Assembly: GCA_031291335.1 (NCBI GenBank)
Contig: JARLJF010000117.1
Coordinates: 1-34,259, forward strand
Direction of reading: 5' to 3'
Source of the DNA: Pandoraea sp.
GTDB lineage: Bacteria; Pseudomonadota; Gammaproteobacteria; Burkholderiales; Burkholderiaceae
DNA: 34,259 bases
This document shows positions 24,246-34,013 of the stretch, piece after piece (position 1 is the first letter of the stretch; each line of letters opens with the position of its first letter). Under the pieces are notes generated by a model. It worked only from the letters and a program-made list of their open reading frames with translations. It ran no database searches and had not been told where the DNA came from. Position numbers and translations under genes: made by a program.

Positions 24246-25556
24246 TTACCTCGTGAACGCGGGCGCAGTGGCGGACGAACGGCGGCGGACGGCGGTGCCG
24301 GGAGCGTCCGGAATATTGGGGACATCCGGCACATCGGGCACATGCGCGAGGCGACGACGACGGCGCCACAACAGCACCAGCGTTGCCAGCGTGACGAACG
24401 GCATGAACTGGAAGCCGACGTGCAAGACACCCAGCAGGCCGAACATCGGGGTGAGCCAAAGCACGACGAGCCACTCGCGCTCGCCACGCAGCCAGCCGCG
24501 CGCCATGCCGTCGCGCACATACCAGGCGATGACGAGCGAGAGAATCGCGAGGTCGTAGTCGTAGAGATACGGGCTCACAAGCGTGGTTGCGCATATGAGC
24601 ATGGCGGCGCGCAAGGCAAACGCCGTCGGACGCCGCCAGAAGTCGACCATCATCGCCACGGCGCAAAGCGCGACCCCGACATGAATGGCCGCTGCCACCG
24701 TGAGGGATGCGCCGAGCATGTACGCCGTCACGAAGAACGTTGGCACGCGGGCGATCTGGGCGGTGCCGTTGACGAGGCTCTGCCGCGCGAATTCCGTCGC
24801 GTGCAGGAACGTTGGGTAGACATCGAAACCGAAGACCGCAGCGGCGAGTACCGTGGTTCCGATGACCGTCGCAATACAGGCGGCCAATGCGCGCCATTCC
24901 CGGGCGCAGAGAAAGGCGAGCGGGAAAAGTATGGCGATATGCGGCTTGATGAAGAGCAGCCCGGTGAGGATGCCCGCCCAGACCGGGCGTTTGCGCAGCA
25001 TCGACAACGAGAAACCCGCGAGGGCGGTGGTGTAGAGCGCGATCTGTCCGGCGAGTATCACCAGCAAAACGCCGGGAAAGCCGACCGTGGGCAGGCGAGC
25101 ATCACGCCACGGGGCGGTGCGTCGCAGCGCGGCGTAGTAAAGACCGAAGCCGACGCAGGCGTATGCCGTGTACGCGTAGGTGAACGGCAGCAGCGCGATC
25201 GGCGCGAGCAGGATCATCATGACGGGCGGATAGAGCCACGGCATGACGCCGCCCAACTTATCGGCCCACGGCTGCTCGGCGATTTGGGCGCGAGCCATCA
25301 GTTCGATGTTGTAGGCATCGAGCGGATGCCCTTGCAGTACGAAGTGAGACGCTCCCCAGAACGGCAGGAAGTCGAGACCGACGGGCCCAATCTTCGGCGT
25401 GGGGAGATACGAATGCTGATACCACCAGGCGATGCCGATGGCGAAGGCGAACAGCAGTCCTGCGCTGCTGTACAGCCGGATGCGGGCACGGTCGTCGGAC
25501 CAATGCCGGCGCGCACGGGGTGCCATTTCAACGACGGTCGACGGCTTCGATGTCAT
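24246..25556 (-). CDS. GT87 (DUF2029) polyprenol-dependent glycosyltransferase
   Basis: A 436-residue polytopic protein with about ten transmembrane helices. The first outer loop, PVGLDFLPFWGASHFVLQGHPLDAYN, is characteristic of the GT87/DUF2029 glycosyltransferases, which use polyprenyl-phosphate sugars on the periplasmic face. A downstream PWLYPPVMMILLAPIALLP also fits. The C-terminal cytoplasmic tail is basic (WRRRRRL) and ends in a short repeat, VPDVPDVPNIPDAPG. AGGGGAGG stands before the ATG at 25556. Placed just before a GtrB-like enzyme, it is a plausible final transferase using the lipid-linked sugar that enzyme makes; this pairing is inference. Confidence 0.88.
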   Translation of the reverse strand: MTSKPSTVVEMAPRARRHWSDDRARIRLYSSAGLLFAFAIGIAWWYQHSYLPTPKIGPVGLDFLPFWGASHFVLQGHPLDAYNIELMARAQIAEQPWADKLGGVMPWLYPPVMMILLAPIALLPFTYAYTAYACVGFGLYYAALRRTAPWRDARLPTVGFPGVLLVILAGQIALYTTALAGFSLSMLRKRPVWAGILTGLLFIKPHIAILFPLAFLCAREWRALAACIATVIGTTVLAAAVFGFDVYPTFLHATEFARQSLVNGTAQIARVPTFFVTAYMLGASLTVAAAIHVGVALCAVAMMVDFWRRPTAFALRAAMLICATTLVSPYLYDYDLAILSLVIAWYVRDGMARGWLRGEREWLVVLWLTPMFGLLGVLHVGFQFMPFVTLATLVLLWRRRRRLAHVPDVPDVPNIPDAPGTAVRRRSSATAPAFTR

Positions 25557-25960
25557 GCACGAACCTCCCCTTGGCTGCATGAAAACGGCGATGCTCGACT
25601 ACGACGACTGCATGGGGTGACGCGCGGTGTCTCTGATGCTTGTGGTGTCTTGCCTGATGAACGATTGTCGCGGGTCGCGCGCGGCCTTCTCAAGCAGGGC
25701 ATTCCCGATATGGCGCGCGACACAGCCCTGTGCGCCCGGACCGCGAGGGCGAATGCGAATGCTCCGAACATCGAGGCATTGGCCGTCACGGTGCGCACGA
25801 TTGCATATTAGACGAGACGGTCTCCGAAAGGATCGCGGTAAGTCGCTTCGGAGCACGTGCAAACGGATTGCGTGGACAGATGTGGCAAACCGGCGTTTGA
25901 AGGAAGAATTCGAACTACGACATTCAGCGATGTACCGCTGCCTGCCGGATTTCACGCCAT
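25557..25960. other. Intergenic region with no recognised feature
   Basis: About 400 bases between the GT87 start and the SLC13 stop. Short open frames exist on both strands but none has a recognisable family, ribosome site and start together. No clear terminator for the SLC13 gene was seen. Confidence 0.45.
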
Positions 25961-27433
25961 TCAATGAAGATGCAGCAGGCCGATGAGTTGCCACCAGAGC
26001 GGGGTCAATGGAACGACCGTCACCAGTGCAACGAGGGCGGTAGCGACACAGTAGCGGGTTGCGTCGCGAATGCCGATGCCGGCCAGCGCCATGGCCAACA
26101 CGAGCGGTGGGGCCTGATAGGGCAATGCGATGGTGGAGATGCCGACGGCCTGCGTCAGCAAGACGGCCTTCACGCCGAGCGGTGCGCCGAGGGCGAGCGC
26201 GGGAACCAGCGGTGTGTAGAGCGCGGGGGCCGCGTTCGAGGTGACGAGGAATGTCAGCGCTAGCGACAGTGCGACGAGGACCAGATACGCCGGGGTGGTC
26301 GACATCTGCGCCAGATCCAGTTGGGACAGCACGGGGCGCAACGTGTTGGCGAGTCCGGCGTGGTCGACGGCAGCCGTCAACCCGATGATGGCGGCGACGA
26401 ACCACAGCGGAGCGAGTTTGACCTGTTTGAGAAACGCGTCGGGGTTCACCAGCCGCAACGGCCCGAGGCACAGCAACGCGATCCCGAGTCCGACCCAGCC
26501 AGCAGCGACGTGATGCCATGGCTCGGTCAGCCAAAGCGCGAGCATCAGCGTCAATGCGGCGAGCAGACGCCATTCGTCAGGACGCATCGACTGGCGCGCG
26601 TCATCGACCGTCGTGGCGTCGACGAGCGGCGTCAGCCGATCCGGGAAGAGCCGCATCGCAACGACCACCAACACTACGCCGCGCACGACGGCAAGCACCG
26701 GCACCAGCGCAATCGCATAGTCGCCGTAACCGAGCCGCAGACCGAGCACGGTCTCGGCGGTGCCGGCCATCACGAGATTGGGCAAGTTGGCGGGAAGAAT
26801 GGCCGTCGACAACTCGCAACTGGCCAGCGCCGTGGCGAGCAGGAGTCCGGTGCGACCGGGGCGGCCTGGCGTCAGTCCGACGCGTTCACAGAAGCTCAGC
26901 ACGATCGGCGTGAGGATGGCGATGCGCCCGAGTGTCGACGGCATCACGATCCCGAGGACGAACGCGATGGCGACGAAGCCAACGAGAGCGACGCCATAGG
27001 CGTGGCCGCAATGGTCGGCGAGCCGCGACGCGACGCGCTCGCCGAGTCCTGTGACGCCTAGCGCCATGCCAATGACCGCGCCGCTGAAGACGAGCCAGAA
27101 CGCGCTCGATGTGAAGCCCGAGAACACGACGTCCGCGCCCAGCGACGTACAGGTCGCGAGCAGGAACATCAGCACGAGCGAAACGAGAAAGTCTGGCAGC
27201 CAACCGGTTGCCCAGTAGCTGAGGCAGAACAGGACGACGACCGCCACGGCGAGCGTGTCGCCGCGCAGTCCAGCCGCGTGCAGCGCGAATCCGGCGCTGG
27301 CGCTGATCGCTGCGAGCAGCGCATGACGCCAGAGGCGACCGGGCGCAAAGGCGTCGGCAGGGGCTGCCGTTGCAAGGGGCGCTGGGGCGGAAGGGGTGGA
27401 AGGGGCAGACGAGGAGGGGCTGGCCAAGGGCAT
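25961..27433 (-). CDS. SLC13/DASS-family anion transporter
   Basis: A 490-residue membrane protein with about 12 hydrophobic segments in the arrangement of the divalent anion:Na+ symporter (SLC13, CitT/YfbS-like) group. Two inverted-repeat halves are suggested by the hairpin-loop regions IVMPSTLGRIAILTPIVL and SNAAPALYTPLVPALALG, where family members carry SNT-type motifs. In the second, SNAA replaces SNT. An Ala/Pro/Ser-rich N-terminus of about 30 residues precedes the first helix. The ATG at 27433 has AGGTGA upstream and is preferred to the in-frame GTG at 27442. It is divergent from a GntR regulator, its likely controller. The substrate may be a dicarboxylate, sulfate or a related anion. 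Confidence 0.87.
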   Translation of the reverse strand: MPLASPSSSAPSTPSAPAPLATAAPADAFAPGRLWRHALLAAISASAGFALHAAGLRGDTLAVAVVVLFCLSYWATGWLPDFLVSLVLMFLLATCTSLGADVVFSGFTSSAFWLVFSGAVIGMALGVTGLGERVASRLADHCGHAYGVALVGFVAIAFVLGIVMPSTLGRIAILTPIVLSFCERVGLTPGRPGRTGLLLATALASCELSTAILPANLPNLVMAGTAETVLGLRLGYGDYAIALVPVLAVVRGVVLVVVAMRLFPDRLTPLVDATTVDDARQSMRPDEWRLLAALTLMLALWLTEPWHHVAAGWVGLGIALLCLGPLRLVNPDAFLKQVKLAPLWFVAAIIGLTAAVDHAGLANTLRPVLSQLDLAQMSTTPAYLVLVALSLALTFLVTSNAAPALYTPLVPALALGAPLGVKAVLLTQAVGISTIALPYQAPPLVLAMALAGIGIRDATRYCVATALVALVTVVPLTPLWWQLIGLLHLH

Positions 27434-27455
27434 GGATGTCACCTGTCGTTAAATA

Positions 27456-27481
27456 ATATATAATTTTCCATGATTATATAT
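27456..27481. promoter_or_regulatory. AT-rich dyad operator with a TATAAT box in each arm
   Basis: ATATATAAT (27456-27464) and ATTATATAT (27473-27481) are perfect inverted repeats around TTTCCATG. Read rightward, TATAAT at 27459-27464 could serve gntR. Read leftward, TATAAT at 27478-27473 could serve the SLC13 gene. An outer GTTAA/TTAAC pair extends the symmetry with a one-base offset. It is a likely binding site for the adjacent GntR protein. Confidence 0.65.
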
Positions 27482-27503
27482 AGTTAACCGAGGGAGACGG
27501 GCA

Positions 27504-28160
27504 ATGCGTCAGGAATCGGGGACGGGAACGGCGGTAGAGCGCACTTACGAAGCGTTGCGCGAGCAGATCGGGCGCGGCGAGTTGAAGCCGGGCGAGGCGT
27601 TGCGTCAGGACCATCTGGCGGCAGCGCTTGGGGTGAGTCACGTGCCGGTGCGCGAAGCGCTGACGATGCTTGCGGCGGACGGACTGGCGGTGAGCCGGGT
27701 CAATCGCGGCACGGTGGTGACGGCGCTGACCGAAGAGGACGCGCTGGAGTTGGCGGATTTCCGTGCGTTGCTGGAGGGGCGTCTGATGGCGCTGGCGATG
27801 CCGAATCTGTCGCGCTCGGATCTTGCGCGGGCGCGGGCGGCGCTCGACGCGTTGGAGGCCGCGACCGACCTGGCGGACATCGTGACGCGCAACGCCGCGT
27901 TTCACGGCATGCTCTATGCGAAAGCGGAGCGTCCGTACTTCCAGCGAGCCGTGGCGACGGCGCGACTGAACCTCGGACGCTATCTGTTCCTCACGTGGCA
28001 GAAGACGGGCAACGCGCAGCGTTCGCACGAAGAGCATCGTGAGTTGTTGCGCTTGTGCGAGGCGGGTGACGACGCGGGCGCCGTCGCGCTGGTCGAAGCC
28101 CACAATCGCGCAACGGGCGAACAGATCGCCCGGATCATTCGTGAGGGATGGGCGGAGTGA
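27504..28160 (+). CDS. GntR-family regulator with FCD effector domain
   Basis: A 218-residue FadR-subfamily regulator. The N-terminal winged helix-turn-helix (about 8-72) shows the usual GELKPGEALRQDHLAAALGV, then VPVREALTMLAADGL and the wing RGTVV. The C-terminal all-helical FCD domain (about 80-205) holds the metal or effector pocket with RNAAFHGMLY and EEHRELL histidines. AGGGAG lies just before the ATG. It is divergent from the SLC13 transporter over a 70-base gap that contains an AT-rich dyad. It probably represses the transporter and itself until the transported acid or a derivative binds; this is inference from layout. Confidence 0.92.
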   Translation: MRQESGTGTAVERTYEALREQIGRGELKPGEALRQDHLAAALGVSHVPVREALTMLAADGLAVSRVNRGTVVTALTEEDALELADFRALLEGRLMALAMPNLSRSDLARARAALDALEAATDLADIVTRNAAFHGMLYAKAERPYFQRAVATARLNLGRYLFLTWQKTGNAQRSHEEHRELLRLCEAGDDAGAVALVEAHNRATGEQIARIIREGWAE

Positions 28161-28279
28161 TCGGTAGCGGAAAGTCGAAACGCCTTATCCCGGAGACGGC
28201 GCCGCTCTCAAGGCGCTGACGGATGCGGATCGGTGTGAGGTCGCAGGGTTTTATTACGAGGTTCGTGTCGCCAACAGGC

Positions 28280-29401
28280 TCAGCCGGTCTTCAACTCGTA
28301 GCTGGTGCTGCGGCCACCCGCGCCTGAGCGTTGCAGCACACCCCGCTCGAGCAACTCGTTGATGTCGCGTAGTGCAGTATCGGATGAGCACTTCGCCAAC
28401 GCGGCCCACTTGCTGCTGGTGAGCTTGCCTTCAAACCCATCCAGCAGTCTGTTGAGCACTTTGACCTGGCGATCATTCAAGGCGGCCCCGTGTAGTTTCT
28501 GCCAAAATCGGGACTTGACCAGCACTGCATCCAGCATGCCGTGGGCATGTCCTACCGCTTCATTGAGCATCTGCAAAAACCACAATAGCCACTCGGTCAC
28601 CTCCAGGCCGCCCTTTTGCGTGCGTTCCAGAATGTCGTAGTAGGCCTTTCGCTCGCGTTGAATTTGCGCTGACAAGCTGTAGAAACGCTGTGGGCTGCCG
28701 TCGGCACGCGCGAGCAGCAGATCGCCGATGGCGCGCGCGATGCGACCGTTGCCATCGTCGAAGGGATGTAGGGTGACAAACCATAGATGGCCGAGGGCAG
28801 CACGGATCAAGGCCGGTTCCGATGCCTTCGGATCGTTTAGCCAATGAAGGAAACGCCCCATCTCGGAAGCCAGGAACTCGGCTGGGGGCGCTTCGTAATG
28901 CACCTTCTGACGCCCGACAGGGCCTGATACCACCTGCATCGGCCCATGTGTGTCATCGCGCCAGGTACCGGTGCTGATCCTGCTCAGGCCGGAATAACCG
29001 GTGGGAAAGAGCGCGGCATGCCATGCGAAGAGACGCTCTGCGGTGAGCGGTTGCGCGCTGTTGGCCGTGGCATCCAACACCATCTCCACCACGCCTTCGA
29101 CATGACGGTCGACTGGAGCCAGCGAGCCGATGTCCACGCCCAGACGACGCGCGATGGATGAGCGCACCGAGGCCACGTTCAGGTGTTCGCCTTCTATCTC
29201 GCTCGTCTTGAGTACGTCATCCGTCAGCGCAGACAGGCTGGCTTCATCGCGCAGGCCTATCCCCACATCGGCCATGCGTCCTAACAGCAATCCTTGCGCG
29301 CGGCTGACCTGCGCCATTGGCTCAGCCAATGCCGCGAAGTCGAAACGCCAGTGAGGCCAGTCCGGGCCCTGCCAGATGTAAAAGTAATCGCCGCTATTCA
29401 T
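28280..29401 (-). CDS. Fic family protein (predicted AMP transferase)
   Basis: A 373-residue Fic protein. A DUF4172-like N-terminal domain (MNSGDYFYIWQGPDWPHWRF onward) carries the inhibitory helix motif T66-SEI-E70-G71, the class II [S/T]xxxE[G/N] pattern that blocks ATP binding in cis. The Fic core has the complete active motif H212-PFDDGNGRIAR (HxFx(D/E)GNGRxxR), so catalysis should be possible. The C-terminal ~70 residues look like a winged helix (KWAALAKCSSDTALRDINELLERGVL). Fic enzymes usually transfer AMP from ATP to a target protein. No antitoxin gene is adjacent, as expected when inhibition is internal. By eye its GC content is lower than its neighbours'. The start has only a weak ribosome site. 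Confidence 0.93.
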   Translation of the reverse strand: MNSGDYFYIWQGPDWPHWRFDFAALAEPMAQVSRAQGLLLGRMADVGIGLRDEASLSALTDDVLKTSEIEGEHLNVASVRSSIARRLGVDIGSLAPVDRHVEGVVEMVLDATANSAQPLTAERLFAWHAALFPTGYSGLSRISTGTWRDDTHGPMQVVSGPVGRQKVHYEAPPAEFLASEMGRFLHWLNDPKASEPALIRAALGHLWFVTLHPFDDGNGRIARAIGDLLLARADGSPQRFYSLSAQIQRERKAYYDILERTQKGGLEVTEWLLWFLQMLNEAVGHAHGMLDAVLVKSRFWQKLHGAALNDRQVKVLNRLLDGFEGKLTSSKWAALAKCSSDTALRDINELLERGVLQRSGAGGRSTSYELKTG

Positions 29402-29503
29402 GCGGTGATTATGGGATGTGTTCGCCGCTAAAGCAACTTATTCGCTGCATCAACTGCAGTGATTAGATGTGTATTTCCCGCATACGAGGCCGTCTCAGGA
29501 AAT

Positions 29504-29533
29504 GAAAAAGCCGCGTATTTACGCGGCTTTTTC
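29504..29533 (-). terminator. Intrinsic terminator of ychF
   Basis: GAAAAAGCCGCGT (29504-29516) and ACGCGGCTTTTTC (29521-29533) form a perfect 13-bp stem over ATTT, 54 bases after the ychF stop. A and T runs on both sides mean it can also work on the plus strand. Confidence 0.9.
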
Positions 29534-29587
29534 GGATTTCTACAATTTCAGCAAGGGCTTGAAATCACAGAAAGTGATTCATGTCGC

Positions 29588-30682
<1,095 letters not shown>

Positions 30683-30840
30683 GCTAAATCCTGTCTAATC
30701 CGATATATGCGCCGTTGCATTCGCCGGTCGTTGCGTCGGTGATTGCGTCGCGGAAAGTCCGCTATTGTACTCGTTCTGCCTCCAACAACGCCCTTAACCC
30801 CAGCTTGGGTTCGTCCCCCGGCGCTGCCTCGGCGTCTGGT

Positions 30841-31710
30841 TCAACTCAGTTGCTTCGCCGAGAACGTGTCGCACTTGCGCACGTCGCCGTACTGCAACCC
30901 CTGACGCAGCCAGTAAACGCGCTGGGCACTCGTGCCGTGCGTGAACGACTCCGGCACCACGCGGCCCTGCGACTGTTGCTGCAAGCGGTCGTCGCCAATG
31001 GCGGCCGCCGCCTTCAGCCCCTGTTCGATGTCGCCCGGCTCCAGCAACTGCTGATTTGCCTTCGCGGCATTGTTCGCCCAGACCCCGGCGAAGCAATCGG
31101 CCTGCAACTCCAGCCGCACCGACAGGGCGTTGGCCTGCGCTTCGTTGGCGCGGCGGCGAACTTCGTCGAACTTCTCGGAGATGCCCAGCAGATTCTGGAT
31201 GTGATGACCCACTTCGTGCGCGATCACATACGCCTGCGCGAAGTCGCCACCGGCACCGAAGCGCCGCTGCAACTCGTCGTAGAACGCCAGATCGATGTAG
31301 ACCTTGCTGTCGCCCGGGCAGTAAAACGGCCCCATCGCCGTTTGTCCGGTGCCGCAAGCCGTGGGCGTCGCGCCCGAGAACAGCACCAGTTTCGGCGGCA
31401 CGTACTGACGGTTCAGTTGCTGGGGAAACACGGTTTCCCAGGTGCGCTCGATGTTGCCGAGCACCTTGCGGGTGAAGACCGTCTTCGGATCGTTGGCGGG
31501 GGCGGCGTTCGGTGCGGACCGGGGCTGCGACTGCGTCTGCCCCTGAATCATCTGCGAGCCCTGAATGATCACGCGCGGATCGATCCCGAAGAAGTACGAC
31601 GCGGCCAGCGCCACCACGATCGTGCCGATGCCGATGGTGGTGCGTCCGCCGAAGCCTCCGCCGCGGCGATCTTCGACGTTCTGGCTTTCGGATTCATTGT
31701 CGAGGCGCAT
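30841..31710 (-). CDS. Neutral zinc metallopeptidase (YpfJ family), membrane-anchored
   Basis: A 289-residue protein of the YpfJ/KPN_02809-type zinc peptidases. A Gly/Arg-rich start (RRGGGFGGRT) leads into one transmembrane helix (about 24-42, TIGIGTIVVALAASYFFG), placing the rest in the periplasm. The zinc site HEVGH lies at 165-169, with the likely third ligand in ELQADCFAG. Two cysteines (C119, C131) could form a disulfide. The ATG at 31710 has AGGAG upstream; the frame continues further but without support. It lies 158 bases before ychF on the same strand and is divergent from the UbiH-like gene. The physiological substrate is unknown. Confidence 0.9.
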   Translation of the reverse strand: MRLDNESESQNVEDRRGGGFGGRTTIGIGTIVVALAASYFFGIDPRVIIQGSQMIQGQTQSQPRSAPNAAPANDPKTVFTRKVLGNIERTWETVFPQQLNRQYVPPKLVLFSGATPTACGTGQTAMGPFYCPGDSKVYIDLAFYDELQRRFGAGGDFAQAYVIAHEVGHHIQNLLGISEKFDEVRRRANEAQANALSVRLELQADCFAGVWANNAAKANQQLLEPGDIEQGLKAAAAIGDDRLQQQSQGRVVPESFTHGTSAQRVYWLRQGLQYGDVRKCDTFSAKQLS

Positions 31711-31913
31711 AGGGGGCTCCTGGTCAAAACGTTGGGACGTCGGGTCATCGATATGCGCGGAAGTATAGCGCCGGGCCGTGACGCGCGACGCTGCGTCGCA
31801 GCAGGTGTCCGGTGGCCGGCCGTCGCGCGCACGACAGGCGTGCGACAATACGCCATCTCGTTTTCTGAACCAGCCGGCTCGCGCGATTCAGGCGCTGGCG
31901 CTGCATTCGCCGC

Positions 31914-33113
31914 ATGTCTCAAACGCAAACCTCCAGCCAAACGCACGATGTCGTCGTGGTCGGTGGCGGTCTGGTCGGCAAGGCTGCCGCCTTGCTGCTC
32001 TCGCAGGCTCGCCTGTCCGTCGCACTGCTCGCTCAGCCCGCCGCCGCCTTGCCGGGCGCCGGCAGCACGAGCGGCGACAGGTGGGACGCCCGCATCTACT
32101 CGCTCTCCTCCAGCTCGCAAGCGCTTTTCGAGCGCATGCGTGTCTGGCAGGCTGTCGACCCCGCGCGCGTGAATCCCGTCTACGACATGGAAGTCTTCGG
32201 CGACGAACGCGGCAGTCTTCACTTCTCCGCATACCAGGCGGCCGTGCCGCAACTGGCCTGGATCGCCGAATCGTCGAATCTCGAACGCGCGCTCGACGCC
32301 GCGCTTCGATTCTCGCCGCAGGTGCAATGGCTCGACGCCCGCGCCGATGCGCTCGAAGTCGATGCCGCCGCCGCATCGGTGCGTCTGTCGGACGGCAAGA
32401 CCCTGCGCGCGTCGCTCGTGGTCGGCGCCGATGGCGCGCACTCATGGGTGCGCAGCACTGCGGGCCTCGACGGCTCGGTGCGTCCCTACGAACAACTCGG
32501 CGTGGTCTGCAACTTCCGCGCGGAGCGTCCGCACCGCGATACCGCTTTCCAGTGGTTCCATGACGGAGAGATCATCGCGCTGCTGCCGCTGCCGGATCAG
32601 CACGTCTCGCTGGTCTGGTCGGCCGCCGACGATCACGCCAAGCACTTGCTCGCGCTCGATCCCAACGACCTGGCCGATCGCATCGGCACGTTCTCGAACG
32701 GTGAACTCGGTCGCCTTACGCCGGTCTCAGCGCGCGCCCAGGGTTTCCCGCTTGTGCTGGCGCAGGCCAAGCGCCTGATCGCACCGCGCGTCGCATTGGT
32801 CGGTGACGCGGCGCATGTCGTGCATCCGCTTGCGGGGCAGGGCATGAACCTCGGTTTGCGCGATGTGGCGGCGCTTGGCGATGCGCTCGCCGGCCGCGAA
32901 TCGTTCCGCGACTGTGGCGACGACGCCGTATTGCGTCGCTACGAGCGTGCCCGCAAGGAAGATATCGGCAGCATGGCCCTCACGACGGATGGCCTGCACA
33001 AGCTGTTCTCGACGAGCAGCCCGCTTGCGAAGTTCTTCCGCAATGCGGGGCTCGACAGCGTGAACATGCTGCCCTTCGTCAAAAAATTCCTGATCGGCCG
33101 CGCCCTGGGCTGA
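31914..33113 (+). CDS. UbiH/UbiF/Coq6-family FAD-dependent hydroxylase
   Basis: A 399-residue flavoprotein monooxygenase of the ubiquinone-hydroxylase family. The FAD-binding VVVVGGGLVGKAAALLLS lies near 13-30. The mid motif VVGADGAHSWVR (about 171-182) and the C-terminal GDAAHVVHPLAGQGMNLGLRD (split here as GDAAHVVHPLAGQ and GMNLGLRD) are complete. Such enzymes hydroxylate the ring of ubiquinone precursors with NAD(P)H and oxygen. Which position this one acts on cannot be told, so no symbol is given. The dsbC-like gene follows 87 bases later on the same strand. The metallopeptidase gene is divergent across 203 bases that should hold both promoters. Confidence 0.9.
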   Translation: MSQTQTSSQTHDVVVVGGGLVGKAAALLLSQARLSVALLAQPAAALPGAGSTSGDRWDARIYSLSSSSQALFERMRVWQAVDPARVNPVYDMEVFGDERGSLHFSAYQAAVPQLAWIAESSNLERALDAALRFSPQVQWLDARADALEVDAAAASVRLSDGKTLRASLVVGADGAHSWVRSTAGLDGSVRPYEQLGVVCNFRAERPHRDTAFQWFHDGEIIALLPLPDQHVSLVWSAADDHAKHLLALDPNDLADRIGTFSNGELGRLTPVSARAQGFPLVLAQAKRLIAPRVALVGDAAHVVHPLAGQGMNLGLRDVAALGDALAGRESFRDCGDDAVLRRYERARKEDIGSMALTTDGLHKLFSTSSPLAKFFRNAGLDSVNMLPFVKKFLIGRALG

Positions 33114-33200
33114 CCCCTTTGGGCGTCCGTTCCGGCAATTCCGGTGGATACCGGGCCTGTCGGACGCGCCTCTCGATCGATACACTTCTGGAGATATTCG

Positions 33201-33965
33201 ATGTTGCAACGTTATCGCGCCGCGGCGCTCGCAGCGTTCGGTCTGGCGGCAATCTGCGCCGCAACTTTCACGACGTCCGCCGTCGCGCAGAGCAAGGCCG
33301 ATGCGTCGCTCGACCGCGTGAAGGCTGCCGTGCAGAAGACGCTCGGCGCGGACGCCCCGATCAAGTCGGTGGCGCGCACGCCGATTCCGGGACTCTACGA
33401 AGTGTCGATCGGCGGCGAGATCATGTACTCCGACGAGAAGGCGCAATACGTGATTCTGGGCGGCAACCTCGTCGATACGAAGACACGTCAGAACCTGACC
33501 GAAGCGCGTCAGTCCGAGCTGAACAAGATCGACTTCTCCAAGTTGCCGCTTGATCGCGCCATCAAATACGTGAAGGGCAACGGCAGCCGCAAGATCGCGG
33601 TTTTCTCGGACCCGAACTGCCCGTACTGCAAGCGCTTCGAAGACTCGCTCAAGAACTCGAAGCTCGACAACATCACGATCTACACCTTCCTGTACCCGGT
33701 GCTCGGCCCGGATTCGGACGCCAAGTCGAAGGCGATCTGGTGTGCTCCCGATCCGCTCAAGGCGTGGCATGACTGGATGCTCGACAAGAAGGCGCCGCCG
33801 GCCCCCACGGCCAAGTGCGACGACAGCGCGGTCAAGCAGAACGTGGCGATGGGTCATCAGTACAACGTGACGGGAACGCCGACGATCATCCTGTCCGACG
33901 GCCGCCGCCTGCCGGGCGCCGTGCCCGTCGAAGAACTGGAAAAGGCGCTCGCCACGGTCAAGTAA
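33201..33965 (+). CDS. DsbC-family periplasmic disulfide isomerase
   Basis: A 254-residue exported thioredoxin-fold protein. The signal peptide (RYRAAALAAFGLAAICAATF, cleavage after AVAQ near 30) leads to an N-terminal DsbC dimerisation domain (about 32-95: VKAAVQKTLGADAPIKSVARTP shape, then GLYEVSIGGEIMYSD). The thioredoxin domain carries Cys140-Pro-Tyr-Cys143 (SDPNCPYCKRF) and the cis-Pro TGTPT. A second Cys pair (WCAPDP and AKCDD) matches the structural disulfide of DsbC. GGAG lies before the ATG at 33201. It probably shuffles wrong disulfides in periplasmic proteins, kept reduced by DsbD, which is not in the window. Confidence 0.93.
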   Translation: MLQRYRAAALAAFGLAAICAATFTTSAVAQSKADASLDRVKAAVQKTLGADAPIKSVARTPIPGLYEVSIGGEIMYSDEKAQYVILGGNLVDTKTRQNLTEARQSELNKIDFSKLPLDRAIKYVKGNGSRKIAVFSDPNCPYCKRFEDSLKNSKLDNITIYTFLYPVLGPDSDAKSKAIWCAPDPLKAWHDWMLDKKAPPAPTAKCDDSAVKQNVAMGHQYNVTGTPTIILSDGRRLPGAVPVEELEKALATVK

Positions 33966-34013
33966 CCGTTCGGTCATCGCCCGATCTTCCCGACAACAAG
34001 AAGCCGCCACGTT

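Noticed and set aside
24195..25811. A 538-codon frame antisense to the GT87 gene
   Set aside because: It shadows a clear polytopic membrane protein; the product is highly charged with no known domain.
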